From an uncultured Caldilineaceae bacterium (lineage in GTDB: Bacteria; Chloroflexota; Anaerolineae; Caldilineales; Caldilineaceae), in assembly GCA_951812725.1 (NCBI GenBank), contig OX638330.1, forward strand, positions 248,001 through 312,000: a stretch of 64,000 bases of DNA, written 5' to 3'. The notes under the pieces are model-generated. The model saw only the letters and a list, made by a program, of their open reading frames with translations, had not been told where the DNA came from and made no database searches. Shown here one piece after another: positions 35,508 through 44,450 of the stretch. The stretch's first letter is position 1. The number at the start of each line of letters is the position of its first letter. The position numbers were made by a program, and so were the translations under genes.

Positions 35508-35674
35508 GAGCCTGGTTTGTCCTGCGAATTGTAATCGAGCGATGGGAGGGTCAAACTAAGTTTGCGGGTGCCCGACATGTATATTATTCAGGCAGCCGCT
35601 TACTGCACGGGCGAATAGTGGCCGGCGGCCGCGAGGACCACCAACCACTATCCACCATTCACTATCTACTGCCG
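35508..35674 (-). other. Gap between binding-protein and permease genes, with heptamer-like tract
   Basis: The 167-base gap holds a degenerate CCACT-rich tract near 35640-35665 (CCACCAACCACTATCCACC) similar in style to the heptamers inside the MITE copies. It also has a GC-rich GGCCGGCGGCC palindromic stretch (~35621-35631). No gene is present. The gap may let binding-protein mRNA outlive permease mRNA. Confidence 0.4.
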
Positions 35675-37048
35675 TTATGCGTTCTGATCCAGGCATGACT
35701 GAATCGTGGCATCCGTCTCGGCGAATGCATCTTCTGCGTTCGCATCTCCGCGGATCACCGCTTCCAGCGCCTGCCGGTAGCTGTCACTCACCATGCCGGC
35801 GTAAAAGCTGCCACAGTCGCCCGGGTGCTCGATTACAGGCAATATGGCGTCGTCGGCGCCATTGATGAAGGCCATCAGATTGTGCGGCGGCGTTGGCAGA
35901 CCCTCCATCCAACTGGGATCGCTGGCCACCGACCTCAGGAGCGGCACACCAAGTTCCGCTTTGGCTGCCTCGAGCTGGACTGTCGGCCGGATCAGTTGCT
36001 TGATGTACTCGTAGGCCATATCGAGGTTTTGCCCACCGGCATATGCCGACATTCCCCATGTGCCCATACCGGTTCGATGCCGGCCGTCAGGCATGAGCGG
36101 CATAACCTGTACGTCCCATTCGAACTTGTCGGCGGCTGCTTCACGCACAGGGCCGCGCAGACTCTGAATGTGGGTGTAAACCGCGGCCCGGCCCAGGAAG
36201 AATGAGTTGCCGCCGACATCAAGACCCAGGGGCTGGGCAACGTTATGCTCGTTCCACAGAGAAGCATAGGCTTTCAGCGCGGCAACCGTGTTCGGATCGG
36301 ACCAGGTGGAAAGGTTGTTCTCTATGTCGAGAATCTTGCCGCCGTAGCCGACTACCCAGGGGTAGACAGTAGCCCACCAGCTCCAGGTGGCGTTGGAGAG
36401 ACCCCAGTAGCGGGGCGTGCCATCCGCCTCGGTCTCGAGGGCGGTAATCTTCTGGCAGTTGACAATGAAATCGTCCCAGGTCCACTCATCGTTCGGCTCT
36501 TCTGCTCCGGCTTCCTCGAAGAGTGACTTGTTGTAATACATCGTCACCACATCCAGCGCTGAGGGCAACATCTGGATCTTGCCGTCAAAAACACCGAGGC
36601 CGAGCATATTGGGGAAGACGTCGTCAATGTCGACATCGGGGTCCCCTTCAGTGTAGGGCGTCAGATCCAGGGTGACGTTGTTGTTGGCAAAGGGAACGAC
36701 GAACAGATCGGCGCTGAAGAAGACATCGGACAGCGTGCCGGCCGCCGCCGCCGTGTAATACTTCTCAGCCAGGTCTCCAGAAACCATGTTAAATGTGACC
36801 GTAGCGTCCGGGTGCTTCTCGTTGAACGAAGCCTTGATCAGTTCATTTACCGGTTCGACCGGCGCGCCTGCCAGAATGGAAATCTCCAATTCGACAGGTT
36901 CATCTGCCATGGCCGCGTCTCCACCGGCCTCTGGTGCCGCCACCGGCGCACACGCAGCCAGCGCCGCCGTGCCGCCGACCGCCGCCGCCGTCTTGAGGAA
37001 CCCGCGACGGGTAACTGTCTGTAAACTCTGCAAATTCTGCTTGGACAT
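35675..37048 (-). CDS. ABC-transporter carbohydrate-binding lipoprotein (Tat-type signal)
   Basis: The 457-residue product is the extracellular solute-binding component of the first importer. Its N-terminus has a twin-arginine motif (TRRGFLKTAAAVGG) running into a lipobox LAAC (Cys33), then an acidic linker and a family-1 solute-binding fold (for example NEWTWDDFIVNCQKI). The neighbouring fucosidase suggests a fucosylated oligosaccharide as ligand, by inference only. An AGGAG lies upstream of the ATG. Confidence 0.93.
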   Translation of the reverse strand: MSKQNLQSLQTVTRRGFLKTAAAVGGTAALAACAPVAAPEAGGDAAMADEPVELEISILAGAPVEPVNELIKASFNEKHPDATVTFNMVSGDLAEKYYTAAAAGTLSDVFFSADLFVVPFANNNVTLDLTPYTEGDPDVDIDDVFPNMLGLGVFDGKIQMLPSALDVVTMYYNKSLFEEAGAEEPNDEWTWDDFIVNCQKITALETEADGTPRYWGLSNATWSWWATVYPWVVGYGGKILDIENNLSTWSDPNTVAALKAYASLWNEHNVAQPLGLDVGGNSFFLGRAAVYTHIQSLRGPVREAAADKFEWDVQVMPLMPDGRHRTGMGTWGMSAYAGGQNLDMAYEYIKQLIRPTVQLEAAKAELGVPLLRSVASDPSWMEGLPTPPHNLMAFINGADDAILPVIEHPGDCGSFYAGMVSDSYRQALEAVIRGDANAEDAFAETDATIQSCLDQNA

Positions 37049-37491
37049 TGATCTCTCCTGAACGTGTGTATGTGGTTGGGATTTTGGGGTTCTTTAGAAT
37101 TAGTGGTATGCAATTATTGCAAAATTGAGTCCTACCACCAAATTTGGATACCCGTTTGGGTAAAATAGCGCCTGTCGGTGCGGTTCGGTTTTCCGGTCGG
37201 AGGCCGGCACAGGGCGGGGCAGTCATCTGGGCTGCCCCCGGGGGCCGGATGCCCCCAACAGCTCTCCGGTATGTGCACGCCAATACTTTAAGTCCGCATC
37301 AGTATCGCAATGCACATCAGATCGCTGAGTTCCGTCAATTTGACGGTCTCACTACGTCTGCATATTTCGAAACGAGACACGGATTGGCCGTACCGCCTGT
37401 TTGCCCCGGTCGAATCGCCGAACTGCTGTAATCTGCACCAGGAAAGCCGCCGCTGAAGCGGCGCCAATCACCCACACCGAAAGGATCTGCA
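37049..37491. promoter_or_regulatory. Divergent control region with three palindromes
   Basis: This 443-base region separates the minus-strand importer operon from the plus-strand dehydrogenase operon. It has three perfect inverted repeats in 54 bases: TGCAATTATTGCA (37109-37121), CCAAATTTGG (37138-37147) and TACCCGTTTGGGTA (37149-37162). These are candidate operators for a sugar-responsive regulator encoded elsewhere. The stretch from ~37170 to 37440 is GC-rich with no gene I can support. Promoter hexamers are not clear. Confidence 0.5.
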
Positions 37492-38550
37492 ATGAGCATT
37501 CTGAAAGTTGGCCTCGTCGGCGTCGGCGGCATCTCCCGCACACACATGCCGGGATGGGCCGCATCCGAAGAAGCCGAAGTCGTGGCCGGCAGCGACATCA
37601 GCAACGAAGCGCTCGAACAGTGGGGCGCGCTCCACAATGTCAAAAGGCTGACGACTAACGCCGACGAGCTCTTCTCCGACCTTGATATCGACATCATCGA
37701 TCTCTGCGTGCCCAACATGTACCACGCGCCCCTGGCTATCGCCGCGCTGGAAGCAGGCAAACACGTGATCTGCGAGAAACCGCTCGCGCCCACGCCCGAG
37801 GATATCAAAAAGATGATCGCGGCGCGTGACAAATCCGGAAAACAGCTGATGACCGCCCAGCATTTCCGCTTCGCCGGCGTATCGCAAGCCATGAAGGCAG
37901 AGATCGACACCGGCACGCTGGGCGATGTCTACCATGCCCGCGGCTGGATGTTGCGCCGCAATGGACTGATCCCGACCGCGACCTTCATCGAAAAGAAGCA
38001 CAGCGGCGGCGGCCCCTGCATCGACATCGGCGTGCATATCCTCGATCTGACCCTGTGGATGATGGGCAATCCCCGGCCCGTCACGGTCTCCGGTGTCGCC
38101 GATGCGCGACTGGCCCACCTTCCCGGCGCGTTCGCCACCTGGCGCGAGGGACCAATTCCCAGCACATTCGACGTTGAGGACTACGCCGTTGCCTTCGTGC
38201 GCTTCGAAACCGGCGCTACCCTCGTGTTGGAGGTTAGCTGGCTGCTGCATCATGACATTCGCGGCGAAGATATGCAGGCCTGGATCTACGGCGACGAGGG
38301 TGGCTGCCACTGGCCGTCCGCCCAATTCCTGGATACGAACTACACCACCCGCCAATTCAATAACCGGACGCTTCAGCTCACCCAGGACAAGATGGAACCG
38401 CATGCGCTCGAGTGCGTCGAGTTTGCCAAAGCCATCGCCGCTGGCGCGCCCTCACCGGTGCCCGCGGAACAGTCCTTGCAGGTGCTCGCGATTCTCGACG
38501 GCATCTACCGCAGCCAGGCCGAAGGGCGCGAAGTGTCAATCGATCTCTAA
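37492..38550 (+). CDS. Gfo/Idh/MocA-family oxidoreductase
   Basis: The 352-residue protein has a nucleotide-binding N-terminus (VGLVGVGGISRTHMPGW), EKPLAPTPEDIKKM (~95-108) and the C-terminal domain with GGGPCIDIGVHILDLTLWMMG (~163-183), where the D..GVH element contains the likely catalytic His. It is the first gene of a run with an SMP-30-type lactonase and a second dehydrogenase. This suggests oxidation of a sugar to a lactone, hydrolysis and further oxidation; the sugar is unknown. Confidence 0.93.
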   Translation: MSILKVGLVGVGGISRTHMPGWAASEEAEVVAGSDISNEALEQWGALHNVKRLTTNADELFSDLDIDIIDLCVPNMYHAPLAIAALEAGKHVICEKPLAPTPEDIKKMIAARDKSGKQLMTAQHFRFAGVSQAMKAEIDTGTLGDVYHARGWMLRRNGLIPTATFIEKKHSGGGPCIDIGVHILDLTLWMMGNPRPVTVSGVADARLAHLPGAFATWREGPIPSTFDVEDYAVAFVRFETGATLVLEVSWLLHHDIRGEDMQAWIYGDEGGCHWPSAQFLDTNYTTRQFNNRTLQLTQDKMEPHALECVEFAKAIAAGAPSPVPAEQSLQVLAILDGIYRSQAEGREVSIDL

Positions 38551-38637
38551 CAGTTCACATCAGTTGCCGCGGCACACGGCATTCTTGCCAATCGCAGGCA
38601 GCGTTTCGCTGGCAAACCCAGCGCAAGGGAGATACCT

Positions 38638-39501
38638 ATGATCATTGAATCGATCGCCGACTACGCCTGCGAAACAGGCGAGGGCCCACTTTGGCACCCG
38701 GACGAAGAACGTCTCTACTGGGTCGATATTCCCCCGGGAAAACTTTATCGCTATGATCCTGATACCGGTGCGCATGGCCTCGTTCTCGACGCCGGCGAAG
38801 CGATCGGAGGCTATACCATCCAGGAGGACGGCGCGCTGCTCCTCTTCATGGCCCGCGGCCGCATCGCCCTCTGGCGCGAAGGCCAGCCGCTCAAGAATCT
38901 GGTCGACGATATCCCTGCCGAGCGCGAAGGACGCTTTAACGACGTGATCGCCGACCCGGCCGGACGTGTCTTCTGCGGTACAATGCCTCGCAACGGCAGC
39001 AATGGCGTCCTCTACCGGCTGGATACCGACGGCAGCCTCACTGTCGTGATCGAAGATGCCGGGACTTCCAACGGCATGGGCTTTACCCAGGACCTCAAGA
39101 CCTTCTACCACACCAATACCAGGCGCGGCATCACCCGCTACGACTATGACATCGACAGCGGGCAGATCACCAACCCTGAGTTTGCCGTCCGGGAGGGCCC
39201 GCCGTCGAACGGTCGCCCCGACGGCATGACCATGGACGCGGCCAATTGCTTCTGGTCGGCCCGCTGGGACGGCTACGCTCTCGTCCATCACATGCCCAAT
39301 GGCCGCGAAATTCAGCGGCTTACCTTTCCCGTGCCCAAGGTGTCCAGCGCCACCTTCGGCGGCCGCGACTACACCGATCTGTACGTCACTACGGCCGGTG
39401 GAAATATCAGAGACACCGACGGGCCCCAGGCCGGCACCCTGTACCGTGTACAACTGGGCGTGATGGGCAAGCCTCCCTTCCGCTCCAAAATCAATATATA
39501 G
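38638..39501 (+). CDS. SMP-30/gluconolactonase-family lactone hydrolase
   Basis: The 287-residue product is a six-bladed propeller of the SMP-30/Gnl/LRE family. Features include CETGEGPLWHPDEERLYWVDI with the metal-binding Glu near residue 13, GRFNDVIADPAGRVFCGT with Asn~102, TSNGMGF near 145 and RPDGMTMDAANCFWSARW with Asp~200. Such enzymes hydrolyse sugar lactones. It lies between two Gfo/Idh/MocA genes, consistent with a dehydrogenase-lactonase catabolic route. Confidence 0.93.
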   Translation: MIIESIADYACETGEGPLWHPDEERLYWVDIPPGKLYRYDPDTGAHGLVLDAGEAIGGYTIQEDGALLLFMARGRIALWREGQPLKNLVDDIPAEREGRFNDVIADPAGRVFCGTMPRNGSNGVLYRLDTDGSLTVVIEDAGTSNGMGFTQDLKTFYHTNTRRGITRYDYDIDSGQITNPEFAVREGPPSNGRPDGMTMDAANCFWSARWDGYALVHHMPNGREIQRLTFPVPKVSSATFGGRDYTDLYVTTAGGNIRDTDGPQAGTLYRVQLGVMGKPPFRSKINI

Positions 39502-39631
39502 GCGCCGGCGGTCTCCGCCCTTAAATGCGGCGCATATCGACGTCCTGAGCCGAGATTCAGCGCTCCGGTTGCCGAAACTGAACGTCCGACCAGGTTCGAC
39601 ACAAAGTTCACTTCATCGAAAGGATTTGGCG

Positions 39632-40690
39632 ATGACATCTAAATCTGACCCTGCCGCCTACCGCGTCGGCATCATCGGCTGCGGACGCCCTCTCAGGACC
39701 GAAGGGGCTACCGGCTTCGGTATGGCCCACCGTCATGCAATGGGCTATGCCGCTTCACCACATACGCAGCTGGTGGCCCTGGCCGATATCAGCCGCGAAA
39801 ACGCTGAGGCTTTTCAGAAAGAACACGGCGGCGACGCAATCTTTGAGAACTACAATCAGATGTTGGCCGAGGCAGACCTCGATATCGTCTCCGTCTGCGT
39901 CTGGCCGCATCTGCATGCCGAAATGGTGTTGGCCGCTGCCCCAGCCGGGGTGCAGGCCATCCACTGTGAAAAACCAATCGCACCCACATTCGGCGAGGCC
40001 CGCCGCATGCTGGAATCCTGCGAGCGCAACGGCGTTCAGTTGACCTTCAACCACCAGCGCCGCTTTGCCCCTCCCTTCAGTGTCGCCCGCCGGCTGGTAC
40101 GGGAGGGCGCAATCGGCGACCTTCAGCGTATTGAAGGCCGCTGTCCCGACATGAACGACTGGGGCACCCACTGGTTCGACATGATGCACTTTTACAACGA
40201 TGAAACCCCGGCCGAATGGGTCATGGGCCAAATTGATACCAGTGAGATCCGTACTATCTTCGGCATGGCTCACGAATCACAAGGCATCAGCCACGTTCGC
40301 TTTCAGAACGGGGTCGAAGGGCTTCTCCTGACCAGCGCTGCTATCGAGATGGGGGCGGCCTTCCGGCTTCTCGGCAGTGACGGCATCATAGAATTCGGCC
40401 CCGGCCGGGATGGTGGGCTTCGTATCTTGAACGGGCAGTCCTCCGGTTGGCGTGACGTAAATCCGGAGGGCACGATGCACGACCTGGACGCGGTGCAAAA
40501 GGGGATTGTCGACCTGGTCGAGGCACTGAGAGACGGTAGCGAGCCGGAACTCGCCGGGCGCCGCGCCTTTCGCGCGGCTGAATTGACATTCGCTACCTAC
40601 GAATCGAGCCGCAAACGCGGGCGGGTAGACCTGCCCCTGGAGATCGAAGACTCCCCTCTCATGGATATGCTGGACCGCGCCGCAACGTAA
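39632..40690 (+). CDS. Gfo/Idh/MocA-family oxidoreductase
   Basis: The 352-residue protein starts with a Rossmann motif (YRVGIIGCGRP) that carries an insertion (LRTEGATGFGMAHRHAMGY) before the usual helix. It then has VQAIHCEKPIAPTFGEARRM and QRRFAPPF. Its C-terminal domain has DWGTHWFDMMHF with a His in the catalytic region. The ATG at 39632 has AAGGA 8 bases upstream; an upstream in-frame start (39569) is less likely. Confidence 0.92.
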   Translation: MTSKSDPAAYRVGIIGCGRPLRTEGATGFGMAHRHAMGYAASPHTQLVALADISRENAEAFQKEHGGDAIFENYNQMLAEADLDIVSVCVWPHLHAEMVLAAAPAGVQAIHCEKPIAPTFGEARRMLESCERNGVQLTFNHQRRFAPPFSVARRLVREGAIGDLQRIEGRCPDMNDWGTHWFDMMHFYNDETPAEWVMGQIDTSEIRTIFGMAHESQGISHVRFQNGVEGLLLTSAAIEMGAAFRLLGSDGIIEFGPGRDGGLRILNGQSSGWRDVNPEGTMHDLDAVQKGIVDLVEALRDGSEPELAGRRAFRAAELTFATYESSRKRGRVDLPLEIEDSPLMDMLDRAAT

Positions 40691-40723
40691 ATTGCAACAA
40701 TGGAACAACGGAAGGGGCAAAAT

Positions 40724-40752
40724 TTGACATATCCGATCCTGCTGGTTATGTT
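40724..40752 (+). promoter_or_regulatory. Promoter before the second importer operon
   Basis: A perfect TTGACA (40724-40729) is followed after 17 bases by TATGTT (40747-40752). The predicted start near 40759 leaves about 145 bases of leader before the binding-protein gene at 40903. The gene could also be read from the upstream dehydrogenase operon. Confidence 0.6.
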
Positions 40753-40902
40753 TAGCGCCCAACGGCGTTGCCCAGATCTCCCCCAGGCGTCCGCACGCCA
40801 GCAGGAACGTCCCTTCTCGAAACGCACAATTGCTGTCTATGCTTGGGATTTTGAAGTACCGATCCTATTCAGTTTTGAAGTTTTCCTTAAGGAGGAAAAG
40901 TA

Positions 40903-42264
40903 ATGACACAAGCAAAAGCAAGCCTCTCCCGTCGCGACTTTGTCCGCTTGAGTGGCATGGCTGCCGGTGCAGCCGCCGTGGCCGCCTGCGCTGCGCCCGC
41001 CGCCCCTGCCGGGGGTGACTCCTCTGCCGCACCGGCCGAGGACATGGAAGTGGTGGTCGAAGCCTGGGCGCACTGGGAACAGGGCCTCGGCTGGATTCAG
41101 AACGCCATGGATAACTATGGCTTCTCGGAAGAGAACCCTCACATTACGTGGAACCCGGTTGTAGCGCCCTTCGCCGAGATCCACGACAAGATGCTGGCCG
41201 CGTGCGCCTCGGGCGTAGGCGTCCCCGATGTCATGCGCGTAGAGCAGGGTCGCATGGCAGCCTTCTTCAAGGGCGAGGAAATCTGCTTCATCGATCTGAC
41301 CGACCGCATCGGCGAACGCATGGACGACCTCGTGCTCGGTTCTGCCGTCGACTACTGGTCCTGGAAGGGCAGCGTCTATGGCATCGGTAACGAAGTCAAC
41401 GCCTGCTCCCTCGCCTACCGCAAGGGCGTTTTCGACGAAATCGGCATCGAAACTCCGTTCGAGACCTGGAATGACCTGATGGAGGCCGGCGTTGTCCTCA
41501 AAGAAGCCAAGGACATGGCTGTGATCTCCTGGCACGACCTGCATGACGGCGACTTCCAGATCATGCTCTTCGCTGCCGGTGGCGAGATGTTCGACGAAAA
41601 CGGCGACTTCGGCGGCATCAATGACCTGGGCAGAGAGATCCTTGAGTTCCAACGAATGACCATCCACGATCTTGGCATCGCCATCGCCGCGCCGGTTACC
41701 GGCGATTCGACCTGGTCGCCTCCCATCTACTGGGAATCCTTCCGCCAGGACCAGATCGCCTGCACCCTTGGCGCTCCCTGGCACAATGGCAAATTGGGCC
41801 GCGAGGACAAGATTGGCCCCGGCCAGGAGAACGAATGGCGCCTGCAGCGGATCCCCGCCGGCTTCGGTGCAAACGGGCCCACAGCCACCCATGGCGGTAC
41901 CAGTGTAAGCATCCCCAAGCAGGCTCAGAATCCAGAAGAAGCATGGCAGATCATCGAGTTCACGCACCTGACAGAAGCAGTCCTCCAGGACTCCATCGAG
42001 CGCGGTATCTGGCCCTCCTACATCCCCGTGCTGGACGATCCGGTACTTAACGAGCCGTACGACTACTACGAAGGCCAGGTTATCGGTGAACTGTACAAAG
42101 ATCTCGCTCTGCAGATGCCTCGCATCTTCCAGTCGCCGTGGGCGCCCGAATTCCACACAGCCATTAACAACTTCGTGATTACGCCAGTCCTGCAGGACTC
42201 GGCTGACATCGATGCAGCCTTCTCTGAACTGGAACCTGAGCTGGAACGCATTAAGTCGCTCTAG
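40903..42264 (+). CDS. ABC-transporter carbohydrate-binding lipoprotein (Tat-type signal)
   Basis: The 453-residue product has SRRDFVRLSGMAAGAAAVAAC, a twin-arginine signal merging into a lipobox with Cys29, followed by an Ala/Pro/Ser linker and a family-1 solute-binding fold. It starts behind a strong AAGGAGG (40889-40895). It is followed by a terminator-like hairpin and then two permeases. No ligand can be inferred beyond a sugar. Confidence 0.93.
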   Translation: MTQAKASLSRRDFVRLSGMAAGAAAVAACAAPAAPAGGDSSAAPAEDMEVVVEAWAHWEQGLGWIQNAMDNYGFSEENPHITWNPVVAPFAEIHDKMLAACASGVGVPDVMRVEQGRMAAFFKGEEICFIDLTDRIGERMDDLVLGSAVDYWSWKGSVYGIGNEVNACSLAYRKGVFDEIGIETPFETWNDLMEAGVVLKEAKDMAVISWHDLHDGDFQIMLFAAGGEMFDENGDFGGINDLGREILEFQRMTIHDLGIAIAAPVTGDSTWSPPIYWESFRQDQIACTLGAPWHNGKLGREDKIGPGQENEWRLQRIPAGFGANGPTATHGGTSVSIPKQAQNPEEAWQIIEFTHLTEAVLQDSIERGIWPSYIPVLDDPVLNEPYDYYEGQVIGELYKDLALQMPRIFQSPWAPEFHTAINNFVITPVLQDSADIDAAFSELEPELERIKSL

Positions 42265-42348
42265 CAGCAACAGGTAGTGTTAACACCGGTTCCGCTTGAA
42301 CTGGAAGGCATTGAAAGAGGGACCAAAGCAGTACTTTCGCGTTGAAAA

Positions 42349-42378
42349 GGGAGGGGCCGGCGCCTCTCCCTTTCATTT
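42349..42378 (+). terminator. Intrinsic terminator/attenuator between binding-protein and permease genes
   Basis: GGGAGGGGC pairs with GCCTCTCCC (one G-U) around a CGGC loop at 42349-42370. The stem is extended by flanking A/T pairs and followed by TTTCATTT. Located between the binding-protein stop and the first permease, it probably causes partial termination, giving more binding protein than permease. Confidence 0.75.
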
Positions 42379-42475
42379 CAGATTCCTGTAGCGCTGTATC
42401 GAAATCGGCAAATTCCTCTATGGGCAGCTACTCCGCTCATCTTTGGAAATTGAGTCGTAAACCACGGAGCTATGC

Positions 42476-43441
42476 ATGGCATCGTCAAGCGAGTTCTCCC
42501 CAACCGGTCGCCGTTACGCGCCTGGAACGCCAACAGGGTTCAGGCTGTGGTGGCACCGTCACCGCCTGACGATTATCCCCTATTTCTATATCGCTCCCTT
42601 CTTCATCCTGTTTGCTATCTTCCTGGCTTGGCCGGTTGTTCGCAGCTTCTACCTGAGTTTTCATAAACAACAGGGCATCAGCACGCCTTCTTTTATCGGC
42701 CTCGACAACTATTTCAACCTCGTGGCCGATCCTCGTTTCAAACAGTCGCTGCTCAACACGACAGTCTATGCGTTGGGAAGCCTTTTCGTGCAGATCCCAC
42801 TCGCATTCATACTGGCGGCGGTTGTCAACTCAAAGCTTGTACCCTGGGCGAATGCGAAGAGCTTCTACCGCCTATCCTACTTTGTTCCTCTGCTGACGTC
42901 GGCCGTCATCGCCAGCCTGATGTTCAGTATTCTTTACGACTATAACTCCGGTCTGATCAACAGCTATCTGGTGGGGTTGTTTGGTGAAGAGGCGAAAGTG
43001 GGCTGGGTTCGCAACGCAAGTGTGGTGAAAGTCTCCATCATTCTGCTGCTGGTCTGGCGTTTTACCGGCATCAACTCCCTTTACTTTGTCGCGGGCCTGC
43101 AAAATATCCCCAAAGAGTTGGAAGAGGCAGCTTCTATCGACGGGGCCAACTGGTGGCAGGTACTGACCGGCATTACCATTCCCTTGATGCGTCCGGTAAT
43201 CCTTTTCGTAACGGTAACCGCAATCAACGGTTCCTACCAGATTTTCGCCGAGCCATATCTGCTTACCGGCGGCGGGCCGCGGGACCAGTCCCTAAGTATC
43301 GTTCAGTATCTCTACAATACCGGCTTTTCTTACTTTAATCTGGGCTATGCATCCGCCATCGGATATACGCTGGTCACGATCATCGTAATCCTGGCAATTC
43401 TCAACCTGCGCTTCTTTGGCGCTTTTCGCGAGGATCAATAG
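42476..43441 (+). CDS. Carbohydrate ABC transporter permease, MalF/UgpA type
   Basis: The 321-residue permease has a charged N-terminus, a membrane segment near 40-62 (FYIAPFFILFAIFLAWPVV), and the EAA loop ELEEAASIDGANWWQVLTGITIPLMRP near 220-246. Six membrane helices are predicted. It is the first of two permeases of the second importer and starts 211 bases after the binding-protein gene. Confidence 0.93.
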   Translation: MASSSEFSPTGRRYAPGTPTGFRLWWHRHRLTIIPYFYIAPFFILFAIFLAWPVVRSFYLSFHKQQGISTPSFIGLDNYFNLVADPRFKQSLLNTTVYALGSLFVQIPLAFILAAVVNSKLVPWANAKSFYRLSYFVPLLTSAVIASLMFSILYDYNSGLINSYLVGLFGEEAKVGWVRNASVVKVSIILLLVWRFTGINSLYFVAGLQNIPKELEEAASIDGANWWQVLTGITIPLMRPVILFVTVTAINGSYQIFAEPYLLTGGGPRDQSLSIVQYLYNTGFSYFNLGYASAIGYTLVTIIVILAILNLRFFGAFREDQ

Positions 43442-43536
43442 GACCACAATAGGGCTACCATGACCTTCCAGGCATCTTCCCAGACTGCGCTCCGCTTCTC
43501 TGATCAGATTTTTATCGATCAGAACTGAGGGTATAC

Positions 43537-44415
43537 ATGACAACAAGCGCTCAAACCACCACTGAATCAGGGCCGGGTTTCTCCCCAGTACAAATTCGTA
43601 ACGGATTTCTTGTCAGTCTGGCAAACTTTTTCCTGCTAATAGGCGTACTGCTTGCTGCCATCCCCTTCATATATATGATCTCGGCGTCATTCAAACCACA
43701 GAATGAAATTTTCACCTTTCCGGTCCAGATCATTCCCAAAGAGCCGTTCTTCGACAACTACACAACCCTAATCGGAGAAACTCTCTACCTTCGCTGGTTC
43801 TTGAACACAGCAATCGTCGCTGTCGGGCGTACTTCGCTCTCTCTTTTACTGTGCATGTTGGCCGGGTTCGCCTTCGCCAAATATGACTTTCCTTTCCGGC
43901 GCGTTCTCTTCGTGATGGTCTTGGCCAGCTTCACCCTTCCATTCGAGGTGGTGCTTATCCCCCTCTATACCATGATGGTCAGATTGGGCTGGCTCAACAC
44001 CTACTGGGTTCTTATCGTACCCTTCGCCGCCAGCGCTTTCGGTATTTTTCTGGCCCGACAGTACGCGCTGGCCCTGCCCACGGAACTGATGGAGGCCGCC
44101 CGCATCGACGGCTCCAGCGAATTGGGGATCTTCTTCCGCATCGCAATTCCCAACCTGCGACCGGCCTTGGCCGTGATGGGTATTATCTTTTTCCAGGCCT
44201 CCTGGAACGACTTTCTCTGGCCCCTGATCGTCCTCAACGATTCGACCATGTACGTGATCAACCTGGCACTGCCCACACTGCGCGGCCCCTACGGCGACCA
44301 GTATGGCCTTGTCCTCGGCGGCGCCGTAATCGCCGTTATTCCAATTATCATTATCTTCTTTGCCATGCAGCGCTATTTCATCGAAGGCATTATGGCCGGC
44401 GCGCTGAAAGGCTGA
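43537..44415 (+). CDS. Carbohydrate ABC transporter permease, MalG type
   Basis: The 292-residue permease has a membrane segment at ~26-50, the EAA loop ELMEAARIDGSSELGIFFRIAIPNLRP near 188-214, and the typical MalG C-terminal QRYFIEGIMAGALKG. It lies 95 bases after its partner and is followed after 35 bases by an M20 hydrolase. No ATPase gene is nearby. Confidence 0.93.
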   Translation: MTTSAQTTTESGPGFSPVQIRNGFLVSLANFFLLIGVLLAAIPFIYMISASFKPQNEIFTFPVQIIPKEPFFDNYTTLIGETLYLRWFLNTAIVAVGRTSLSLLLCMLAGFAFAKYDFPFRRVLFVMVLASFTLPFEVVLIPLYTMMVRLGWLNTYWVLIVPFAASAFGIFLARQYALALPTELMEAARIDGSSELGIFFRIAIPNLRPALAVMGIIFFQASWNDFLWPLIVLNDSTMYVINLALPTLRGPYGDQYGLVLGGAVIAVIPIIIIFFAMQRYFIEGIMAGALKG

Positions 44416-44450
44416 TTGCAGATACCTTTCTGCGTTTTGGGAGTCAATTC

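Noticed and set aside
40837..42270. 477-codon antisense open frame opposite the second binding protein
   Set aside because: It mirrors the coding frame of a clear solute-binding protein. The long opening reflects codon bias, not a gene.
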